Below, piece after piece: positions 1 through 6,709 of a DNA stretch of 15,539 bases. The DNA is taken from the NCBI GenBank assembly GCA_900546295.1, contig URCK01000036.1, positions 1 through 15,539 on the forward strand. The letters are read 5' to 3'. The stretch comes from an uncultured Eubacteriales bacterium (GTDB lineage Bacteria; Bacillota; Clostridia; Oscillospirales; Oscillospiraceae). The position numbers and the translations under genes are program-made. A model generated the notes under the pieces. The model worked only from the letters and a program-made list of their open reading frames with translations, was not told where the DNA came from and did no database searches. Within the stretch, counting starts at the first letter, position 1. The number at the start of each line of letters is the position of its first letter.

Positions 1-417
1 CGAACCCGGTTTTCAGCGTCTACCGCTTTTGACAATGTTGTCTGAAGCGCTTTAGAGCAGTCCACTGTGATCGGGTTCGGCCATATTGCCGAACCCGATT
101 TTTACACTCACTTTCCGGCAATGCTGCCGAGAAGTTCCCGCCCGCAGGCGGCATGGGGGACTGGGGATTACCACAGCAAGCGCGTTTGTCATACAAATGC
201 TATGCTTGCGTCAATGCCGCCTCCTATGGCGACGAGGCCCTCTGCACAGACCTGCATGCCCCCACTTGTCAAAGCGCCGGAATAAGCAGAAAAGACTTGA
301 ACCACCGCCCCACCAGAGAGTTAACATCACCGCCAACAGGTTCTCGGAGGGAGGTGCCTGCGGTTGGTGGCAGCCTTACAATATGTTTGCTGAAAACATT
401 TGAAGGAGGCTGATTTT
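1..417. other. gene-free leader region upstream of recombinase
   Basis: No convincing gene starts here. Three overlapping short plus-strand frames between 67 and 413 have no ribosome binding site and no family resemblance. A frame open from the left edge stops at TAG 53-55, just before the terminator at 70-104. It could be the last 17 codons of a gene cut by the window edge, but that is too short to judge. Bases 330-337 (CCGCCAAC) can pair with 363-370 (GTTGGTGG, one G-T), and 384-389 with 394-399 (ATGTTT/AAACAT), so the leader just before the recombinase is potentially structured. No clear promoter was seen. Confidence 0.5.
70..104 (+). terminator. rho-independent terminator
   Basis: Perfect 11-bp stem (70-80 with 89-99), 8-base loop and a run of five T at 99-103. 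The T run exists only on the plus side, so it ends transcription entering from the left of the window. The right-arm sequence cgaacccg(a/g)tttt also occurs at bases 1-13. Confidence 0.8.
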
Positions 418-1002
418 ATGGAATACGGTTACGCGAGAGTTTCCACAAAGGAGCAGAATGAGCAGCGGCAGATCATTGCACTGGAAGAGTTTGGACTGAA
501 TTTGAGGCAAATTTTCATAGACAAGCAGTCAGGCAAGAATTTTGAGCGTGCGAATTACCAACGGTTAACTCGCAGGTTGAAAGAGGGTGATACCCTTGTG
601 GTCAAGAGCATTGACCGCCTGGGCCGAAATTACAATGAGATTCTGGAGCAATGGCGGATCATCACCAAGGAGAAGCGCGCAGCCATCGTGGTGCTGGATA
701 TGCCCCTGCTGGATACCCGGAAGAACCGGGATCTCACCGGGACCCTGATCGCCGACATTGTCCTGCAGCTGCTCAGCTATGTGGCCCAGACGGAGCGGGA
801 GTTCATCCGGCAGCGTCAGGCGGAGGGCATCGCCGTGGCGAAAGCGCAGGGCGTGCGTTTTGGGCGTCCGCCGCTGGCGCAGCCGAAGGAGTTCCCCGCC
901 GTGCATCAGGCGTGGCTGAAAAAGGAGATCTCCGCACGGGAGGCCGCACGGAGATTAAGCGTTACCCACAAAACATTTCTCAGATGGGCGCATGAACTGT
1001 AA
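418..1002 (+). CDS. serine recombinase, resolvase/invertase family
   Basis: Small (194-residue) site-specific serine recombinase of the Tn3-type resolvase/DNA invertase class. These enzymes make staggered cuts at paired sites through a phosphoserine link and resolve or invert the intervening DNA. The N-terminal catalytic domain opens with YARVST, placing the nucleophile at Ser9 and an active-site Arg at position 7. The conserved SIDRLGRN block follows near residue 65, and a QTEREFIRQRQAEGIA stretch leads into the long E helix. The C-terminal ~45 residues (EISAREAARRLSVTHKTFLRW) form a helix-turn-helix. Start ATG 418 is chosen because AAGGAGG at 403-409 is well spaced; the in-frame TTG at 400 would lie upstream of that site. 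The length is normal, so it looks intact. It stands alone, followed by a terminator and a surface-protein gene, and may be a remnant of a mobile element or a switch for a nearby locus. Its substrate site is unknown. Confidence 0.93.
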   Translation: MEYGYARVSTKEQNEQRQIIALEEFGLNLRQIFIDKQSGKNFERANYQRLTRRLKEGDTLVVKSIDRLGRNYNEILEQWRIITKEKRAAIVVLDMPLLDTRKNRDLTGTLIADIVLQLLSYVAQTEREFIRQRQAEGIAVAKAQGVRFGRPPLAQPKEFPAVHQAWLKKEISAREAARRLSVTHKTFLRWAHEL

Positions 1003-1266
1003 AAAATGGTGAGGGAAGTACAGGTTTGTCACCACCGTCAAAAGTCGCAGTTTACTGCGGCTTTTATTATATCACAGGGCGATTCTACCCGCAACAGCTA
1101 TGTGGGCACAACCTGTACTATAGGCCCCAGCGCTTGTCCTGCCCTGTCTGGCTCGACCCTAAAACAGCTGTCGCCCTGTGGCGAAAAGAAACCTGCTCTC
1201 CGATAAAAGCTCAGCGGCTCTGTGTTCGGAACTGCTTTTATATAATCATTTTAGAGGAGGAATCTT
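1003..1266. other. intergenic spacer with interlocked inverted repeats
   Basis: Besides the terminator at 1043-1066, this spacer holds two inverted repeats. One is a 9-bp pair GTACAGGTT (1018-1026) and AACCTGTAC (1110-1118). The other is a 10-bp pair CACAGGGCGA (1073-1082) and TCGCCCTGTG (1171-1180). The right arm of the second pair also forms a local hairpin TCGCC-CTGT-GGCGA (1171-1184), so two exclusive RNA folds are possible. The ribosome binding site GAGGAGGAA at 1254-1262 serves the downstream gene. A TATAAT at 1241-1246 lacks a good -35 and would leave almost no leader, so the promoter of the surface-protein gene is not established. Confidence 0.5.
1043..1066 (+). terminator. terminator of the recombinase gene
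   Basis: Stem AGTCGCAG (1043-1050) pairs with CTGCGGCT (1055-1062, one G-T) around a TTTA loop and runs into TTTT at 1062-1065. It lies 40 bases after the recombinase stop. Confidence 0.7.
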
Positions 1267-4200
1267 ATGAAACGAAGGATTTTGTCATCTTTGATGGCGC
1301 TTGTGCTGGTGTTCGGGCTTCTGCCCGCAACAGCCTTTGCCGAGGGAGAAACACCGGACGCGGAACCTGAAGTGACCGCTGTCGAGGCTCCGTCCGCGGA
1401 AGAAGGGGAGACGCAGCTGGCTGCTCCCAAGGTAAAAATCGGTGACTCGGAGTATAAAACTCTTGATAAGGCTTTGAAAGATGCGCAGGATGGCGCTACC
1501 ATCCAATTGGGAGAAGGTAACTATGCAACATATATTGCGGAAAAGCAACCCAATTACAGTGGAAAGAACCTAACCTTTGAAGGCAAGGGGAATAAGACTG
1601 TATGGCAGATTGGTGCGAAGAATCCGAATCCAGATCTACTCGGTACAGAATATAATGGTGACTACAGTTTTGATGGGCGCGGAACAGTGAAAGAAGAAAC
1701 CGTTACCTTTAGGAACATAAACTTTTATGTTGGAACTGAGAATTACTTGGGTTTCATCGGTATTGACAACTTTGTTCTTGAAAACTGCACAGTAAACGGG
1801 ATAATGACTTACGGCGGTACAAAAACTGCCAAATATGAAGGCGTAGTATTCAATGCGCCAACTTACGCCAAAAATAAAAAAATTGACTATAGCTTCTACT
1901 CTATAGATGGTGATGTCGTTACCTTTAAGGATTGCACCTTTAACGGTGATGGAAAATTCATCAATGTGTATACTCATTATGAGGAAAATGATGTAATAAA
2001 AACCATCAATTTTGATAGCTGCACTGTCAATTCCACAGGGAATAACAAGCAACCGCTCAATATAAAAAACGGTGACTCTACAAGAGATACCAAGCGGACA
2101 GTCAATTGGACGATTAATATCTCTGGCAAAAATACATTTACCAGCGAAACCACGGAGGAAAATAAGCCGGTCAATGCTACCACCTGTTCAAGATGGTTCT
2201 CCGTCCAAAAGAGTTCTTCTAATCCAGAAAGGGATAAACTCGTCACCGTTAACATCGACGGAGAAACCGTTTGGAAAGACGGCGAGATGGTCAGCCATGC
2301 AATCGATACCGCCAATGATAAGTACACCGACGGCTACAAGGACAATGCGTTTGATGTAGCTTACGGCGAGTGGGAAAAGAAACCGGACGGCACCAAAACC
2401 CGCACCGTAACCAAAACCTGCAACTACTGCGGCTATCAGGAAAAAACAACGCAAAACGCAGAAGCCGACCCCATCGACTGGGACGTCTCCAAGTCCAAGA
2501 CCGCCACGCAGCTGAATACGAACACCTGGACCTCTGACGTGACCCTGTCCCTGCCCAGCGCGGAAGAAAATCTGGCATCGGATGTGGTGTTCGTGCTGGA
2601 CAAGTCACAATGCCGCAACGCATCCGCGACAGCTGCGCAGGAGTTGGTGTCCCAGCTGCTTGCACAGCAGGAGTTGGAAAAAGCCACACTGAAAGTCGGT
2701 GTGGTTGCCTTTGGCGGAACAGCAATCGTTGTTCGTGATCTGGAAAAGATAACGGATGCGGCGGATCTTACTGCCGCAGTGACCGATGGAAATATTCGGG
2801 GCCTGCACGGCACCAATATTCAGGCCGGTCTGATCGAAGCCGATAAGATGCTTTCCAAAGACACAGAGGTTTCCGATAATAGAAAGTATGTCATTTTGAT
2901 TTCCGACGGACATACCTATGAGTTCTCCAAGGAAGGTGAATATGGCGAGTATATCGATGGTGCGGCCGAGTTTAAGGGCTTGAAAACCTATGGCATTTAC
3001 AGTGAGACTGATTTGTACGCCTATGCCTATGGCATCAGTTATACCATCCACAGCCTGCATGATCAGTACTATACCGGAGATTACAACCCGGATGGTACTT
3101 ATAAGGGGGACTGGCGCGGAAATTATTTGACGGATGACAAATATAAGACCGGTACACCGGGAAATTCCGACGAGGTCGGGAACGTCTACGAGATGCCCTA
3201 TGGTACCTGGGATAAGTATCTGGCTCACATTACCGAAGTTGTCAAAGCGGATGACGGCAAGTATGATGTGCAGTTGACTTATGATGGCGGTGACTACGGA
3301 TATCAGTGCATCGGCAAAGGCAACACTAAGGCAGACCGTGCTGCTTTGGCGGATGGAATTCTTGGCAAAGATAACTACATCAAGTGCGGCTTGGATGCAG
3401 ACGGAAAGGACAATCAGCTGATGCATGCCAGCGGCGTTGACCGCGCTGTTTACGAAGCGTACACAAAGTATGCTTCCATGGCTGAAAAGTATCATTGCTA
3501 TCCGATCTATGTGAATAGAGCAGGGGCATATGACAGAGCCATGACTACGCAGGATTATGGCTATCAGCTGATGCACGCGCTGGGAACGATCAGCAATAAC
3601 ACCGGTACGGATGTTAGTGTACCGAATGCTCCAGTCGCCGAGAACATCGATAACGAAAAGTTTAACGGAATCTTCAATGGCATCAAAAACGACATCCTCT
3701 ACGCCGTCAGCGCCGGTTCCAAGGTGACCGATACCATCGGTGAGAAGTTTACCCTCTACGATGTGAAAAGCTTCACCCTGAAGGTCGGGGGAACCGATGT
3801 CACCGGCACGGTGAACGGAAATACCGTGAACTTTGGTAACTCGAAGTTTGACGGCAGCTATCCTTACACCGTTACCTACACCCCGGCAACCAAGACCTTC
3901 GTCTGGACCATCAATGAGGACGTCTCCAACTTCGCGCCGGTCCAGCTGACCTATACCGTCAAGCTGAGCACCCCCGAAACCACGCCGGGTACTTACGGTG
4001 TGGAGAATCTGAATGGCGAAAAACCGCTTTCTGGTGCAGAGGCAGAAAAGGCCCTGTTCACCAACGAGAGCGCCGTTCTGAACGCAAAGAACAGCGCCGG
4101 TGTGCCGGTGGAAGAGCAGGTATTCCCGAAGCCCTCTGTTTCCTACACCATTTCCAGCGGCACCGGCGGCGATGACGGCGATGATGACGATTACTTCTTC

Positions 4201-5184
4201 GCCATTCAGAAGGTGGACGCACAGGACGGCCACGCCCTGAACGGCGCGAAGTTCGGATTGTATCTGGACGGGAAGCAGGTTGCCACGGCAACTTCCAACC
4301 GCAGCGGCATCGCAATGTTCCGGGTTAATGAAAGCGATTACCGGAAGATCAATGCCAATAGCGAGCTGTACTATCAGGAGCTGACCGCTCCCGAGGGGTA
4401 CGTTGTGAGCGGCGGTAAGATCGGTATGGAAAAGGATGACCTGACCACCAATCGGACCACGGCGGAGAAGAAGGCCGAGACGGTGCGGAACTACCGCGGC
4501 ACCACGCCTGATCTGCTGAATGACAGCGACCACTTCGCCTACGTCATCGGCTACAAGGACGGCAACGTCCGGCCCTACGGCCTGATTTCCCGTGCGGAGA
4601 CCACCACCATTTTCTTCCGCCTGCTGAAGGATTCCGTCCGTGACGGCAATCTGCTCACCAGCAACACCTACACCGACGTGGCGGACGATTACTGGGCCAA
4701 CACCGCCATCTCCACCATGACCGGCCTGGGCATCGTGCAGGGCCGCAGCACCACGACCTTCGACCCCAAGGCGCCCATTACCCGTGCTCAGTTTGCAGCC
4801 ATCTGCGCCCGGTTCGACACCGGCAAGAGCAGCGGCGAGCAGACCTTCTCCGATATTCAGGGTCACTGGGCGGAGAAGTATATTGAGCGGGCCGCGGAGC
4901 TGGGCTGGATCAAGGGCTTCGAGGACGGCACCTTCCGTCCTGATACCTACATCACCCGCGCACAGGCCATGACCATGATCAATCGTGTGCTGAACCGCAT
5001 CCCCGAGGATGAAAGCGATCTGCTGCCCGGCATGAACGTCTGGCCGGACTGCAACCCCGGCGACTGGTTCTATCTGGCGGTTCAGGAGGCCACCAATTCT
5101 CACGACTTTGAGCACAAGGCCGGCAACTACGAGACTTGGACCAGCCTGAACGAGGATCCCGACTGGACTCGGTACGAGCACTGA
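1267..5184 (+). CDS. SLH-anchored surface protein with beta-helix, vWA and SpaA domains
   Basis: Secreted 1305-residue protein, probably a cell-surface adhesin held to the wall polymer by SLH motifs. The signal peptide is residues 1 to ~25 (MKRR, hydrophobic core, ATAFA cleavage). Residues ~55-330 have short beta-strand repeats such as VTFKDCTFNGDG and INFDSCTVNST, like a right-handed beta-helix. A CNYCGYQE motif lies at 385-392. A von Willebrand A domain starts near 435: D445-K-S447-Q-C449, T516 and D547 occupy the MIDAS positions, with Cys where the third residue is normally Ser. A tyrosine-rich insertion (~551-718) interrupts it. A SpaA/Cna-B-like domain (~975-1075) has K982 (AIQKVD) and E1038 (YYQELTAPEGY), the usual isopeptide positions. 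Three SLH motifs begin near 1082, 1133 and 1192. Start ATG follows GAGGAGGAA by 4 bases. Domain calls are by eye; the ligand is unknown. Confidence 0.85.
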   Translation: MKRRILSSLMALVLVFGLLPATAFAEGETPDAEPEVTAVEAPSAEEGETQLAAPKVKIGDSEYKTLDKALKDAQDGATIQLGEGNYATYIAEKQPNYSGKNLTFEGKGNKTVWQIGAKNPNPDLLGTEYNGDYSFDGRGTVKEETVTFRNINFYVGTENYLGFIGIDNFVLENCTVNGIMTYGGTKTAKYEGVVFNAPTYAKNKKIDYSFYSIDGDVVTFKDCTFNGDGKFINVYTHYEENDVIKTINFDSCTVNSTGNNKQPLNIKNGDSTRDTKRTVNWTINISGKNTFTSETTEENKPVNATTCSRWFSVQKSSSNPERDKLVTVNIDGETVWKDGEMVSHAIDTANDKYTDGYKDNAFDVAYGEWEKKPDGTKTRTVTKTCNYCGYQEKTTQNAEADPIDWDVSKSKTATQLNTNTWTSDVTLSLPSAEENLASDVVFVLDKSQCRNASATAAQELVSQLLAQQELEKATLKVGVVAFGGTAIVVRDLEKITDAADLTAAVTDGNIRGLHGTNIQAGLIEADKMLSKDTEVSDNRKYVILISDGHTYEFSKEGEYGEYIDGAAEFKGLKTYGIYSETDLYAYAYGISYTIHSLHDQYYTGDYNPDGTYKGDWRGNYLTDDKYKTGTPGNSDEVGNVYEMPYGTWDKYLAHITEVVKADDGKYDVQLTYDGGDYGYQCIGKGNTKADRAALADGILGKDNYIKCGLDADGKDNQLMHASGVDRAVYEAYTKYASMAEKYHCYPIYVNRAGAYDRAMTTQDYGYQLMHALGTISNNTGTDVSVPNAPVAENIDNEKFNGIFNGIKNDILYAVSAGSKVTDTIGEKFTLYDVKSFTLKVGGTDVTGTVNGNTVNFGNSKFDGSYPYTVTYTPATKTFVWTINEDVSNFAPVQLTYTVKLSTPETTPGTYGVENLNGEKPLSGAEAEKALFTNESAVLNAKNSAGVPVEEQVFPKPSVSYTISSGTGGDDGDDDDYFFAIQKVDAQDGHALNGAKFGLYLDGKQVATATSNRSGIAMFRVNESDYRKINANSELYYQELTAPEGYVVSGGKIGMEKDDLTTNRTTAEKKAETVRNYRGTTPDLLNDSDHFAYVIGYKDGNVRPYGLISRAETTTIFFRLLKDSVRDGNLLTSNTYTDVADDYWANTAISTMTGLGIVQGRSTTTFDPKAPITRAQFAAICARFDTGKSSGEQTFSDIQGHWAEKYIERAAELGWIKGFEDGTFRPDTYITRAQAMTMINRVLNRIPEDESDLLPGMNVWPDCNPGDWFYLAVQEATNSHDFEHKAGNYETWTSLNEDPDWTRYEH

Positions 5185-5233
5185 TATTTGACATAATTTT
5201 CAGAAATACACATATCGGTTGCTTCTTCTAAAT

Positions 5234-5279
5234 AAAAGCACAAGCGACGCACCAAATCTGGTGCGTCGCTTGTGCTTTT
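5234..5279. terminator. bidirectional terminator between surface protein and gap
   Basis: Perfect 20-bp inverted repeat (5234-5253 with 5260-5279) around the loop AAATCT, with AAAA on the left and TTTT on the right. It therefore works as a terminator for both convergent genes, 49 bases after the surface-protein stop and about 70 bases after the gap stop. Confidence 0.92.
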
Positions 5280-5347
5280 GCCTTGCTCTAAACGACTCTT
5301 TTAAATGTTGCCCTTATGCGGGGTTGCCTTGAGCATCCCTTTCCTTT

Positions 5348-6364
5348 TTATTTGTCAATGCTTGCCATGTGCTCAAGCAGGCGGACGACCATGCTGGAAT
5401 AACCCCATTCATTGTCGTACCAGGAGATCAGCTTGACGAAGTTATCGTCGAGCATGATGCCGGCGGTCTCGTCGAAGATGCTCGGGTGCGGATTGGCGAC
5501 GAGGTCCTGAGAGACGATCTGGTCGCGCGTGTAAGCGAGGATGCCCTTGAGGGAGCCTTCGCTTGCGCGGTGGATGGCCTCGCAGATCTCCTGATAGGTG
5601 GCGGGCTTCTTGAGCTGCGCGGTCAGATCGACGACGGAAACGTCAGCCGTGGGAACGCGGAAGCTCATACCGGTCATCTTGCCCTTGAGCGCGGGAATGA
5701 CCTTGCCGACGGCCTTGGCAGCACCTGTGGAGGAGGGGATGATGTTGTTGTAGACCGAGCGGCCCGTGCGCCAGTCGCTGCCGCCGCGCCCGTCGACCGT
5801 CTTCTGCTTGGAGGTGGAGGCGTGGATGGTGGACATGAGCGCGCGCTCGATGCCGAATTCATCGTTGATGACCTTGGCGAGCGGAGCTAAGCAGTTGGTG
5901 GTGCAGGAGGCGTTGGAAACGACCTTCATATCGGGGCGCAGCAGCTCATGGTTGACGCCCATGACGAACGTGGGGGTTTCTTCGTCCTTGGCGGGCGCGG
6001 TCAGGATGACCTTCTTTGCGCCGCCGACAAAGTGCGCGGAGGCCTTTTCGGTGGTGGCGTAAACGCCGGTGGACTCGATGACATACTCAACGCCATAGTC
6101 CGCCCACCTGATCTGGGAAGCGTCGGACTCGCTGAAGACGTGAATCTTGTGACCGTTCAGGATCAGGTTCTCGCCGTCCTGCTCGACCGTGCCGTTGAAC
6201 TGACGGAACACGGAGTCATACTTGACGAGATAGACCATGTAGTCGAGGTCTGCCTTGCGCAGGTTGATGCCGCAGATATCAAACTTCTCAGGATGCTCGG
6301 ACATGATGCGCAGCACAACACGACCGATACGACCAAAGCCGTTGATGCCCACTTTGATAGCCAT
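5348..6364 (-). CDS. gap: type I glyceraldehyde-3-phosphate dehydrogenase
   Basis: Cytosolic glycolytic enzyme that oxidises and phosphorylates glyceraldehyde-3-phosphate to 1,3-bisphosphoglycerate. The 338-residue length is typical. The Rossmann start is KVGINGFGRIGR (residues 4-15). The catalytic block SNASCTTNC has the nucleophile at Cys154 and the base at His181 (STIHAST). HASTSKQKTVDG, NNIIPSSTGAAKAVG and SWYDNEWGYS are standard family blocks. One departure: at the end of the second strand the usual N-D pair that grips the NAD ribose reads N34-L35-R36, so the expected Asp is missing. Cofactor preference may differ from plain NAD. Start ATG 6364 is preceded by GGAGGGTT. The gene has its own promoter and terminator and is not followed by pgk, unlike many glycolytic operons. 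Identity is very secure; cofactor use is not. Confidence 0.97.
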   Translation of the reverse strand: MAIKVGINGFGRIGRVVLRIMSEHPEKFDICGINLRKADLDYMVYLVKYDSVFRQFNGTVEQDGENLILNGHKIHVFSESDASQIRWADYGVEYVIESTGVYATTEKASAHFVGGAKKVILTAPAKDEETPTFVMGVNHELLRPDMKVVSNASCTTNCLAPLAKVINDEFGIERALMSTIHASTSKQKTVDGRGGSDWRTGRSVYNNIIPSSTGAAKAVGKVIPALKGKMTGMSFRVPTADVSVVDLTAQLKKPATYQEICEAIHRASEGSLKGILAYTRDQIVSQDLVANPHPSIFDETAGIMLDDNFVKLISWYDNEWGYSSMVVRLLEHMASIDK

Positions 6365-6401
6365 AATGATAACCCTCCACGAAAGTGTGTTCGTAATTTT
6401 T

Positions 6402-6421
6402 AAGGGGCACTCATGCCCCTT
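6402..6421 (-). promoter_or_regulatory. 5'-proximal hairpin of the gap mRNA
   Basis: Perfect 8-bp stem AAGGGGCA (6402-6409) with TGCCCCTT (6414-6421) and a 4-base loop. It begins about eight bases after the predicted start of the gap transcript, upstream of the ribosome binding site. A smaller CGAA/TTCG hairpin follows at 6380-6393. A role in mRNA stability is inferred. On the plus strand it is followed by GCTTTTTC, but no plus gene needs a terminator here. Confidence 0.5.
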
Positions 6422-6435
6422 GCTTTTTCAAGTTC

Positions 6436-6463
6436 ATTATAGCATGAAGGATTTTTTTGTCTT
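6436..6463 (-). promoter_or_regulatory. promoter of gap
   Basis: On the minus strand an extended -10 TGCTATAAT (hexamer at 6441-6436) is preceded, after a 16-base spacer, by AAGACA (6463-6458, four of six matches to TTGACA). The predicted start is near 6429, giving a leader of about 65 bases. Confidence 0.75.
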
Positions 6464-6481
6464 CCCCTTTCCGGGAAAAAG

Positions 6482-6663
6482 GTGACTGAACTTTCTTGTG
6501 CAAATATGTTTAAAATAGCCAAAATACGCAAAAATTATTTGTTCAATTTGGCCAGATATTCCATACATTTGAAACATTTGAAGCATGTTCTGATGCAGAA
6601 ATCAACGCTGCTAAGGGCTGAAATGACAGTTATCCTGCAAAACGAATGGGGGGCGGCACGCGC
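6482..6663. other. intergenic stretch between gap promoter and pta terminator
   Basis: A+T-rich DNA without a credible gene. It contains a tandem 9-base repeat, two copies of ACATTTGAA at 6565-6573 and 6574-6582. A plus-strand frame crosses it but continues antisense through pta and is a shadow. No other clear signal was found. Confidence 0.4.
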
Positions 6664-6701
6664 AAAAAAAGAAGGACAGCTGGAGCTGTCCTTCTTTTTT
6701 T
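6664..6701. terminator. bidirectional terminator after pta
   Basis: Perfect 18-bp inverted repeat (6664-6681 with 6684-6701), A7 on the left and T7 on the right. On the minus strand it begins nine bases past the pta stop codon and ends in a T run, so it is the pta terminator. Confidence 0.92.
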
Positions 6702-6709
6702 CAGTGATC

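Noticed and set aside
67..413. Three overlapping plus-strand frames upstream of the recombinase
   Set aside because: They overlap each other and a terminator, lack ribosome sites and show no recognisable features.
1073..1080. CACAGGGC, a piece found in c-di-GMP-I riboswitches
   Set aside because: The following AAACC and the later GGGACGCAAAGCC-type blocks of that riboswitch are absent.
1241..1246. TATAAT as the -10 of the surface-protein gene
   Set aside because: No acceptable -35 lies 16-18 bases upstream, and transcription would start at the ribosome binding site.
2605..5181. Minus-strand frame of 858 codons
   Set aside because: It mirrors the surface-protein gene, which has a signal peptide, ribosome site and recognisable domains on the plus strand.
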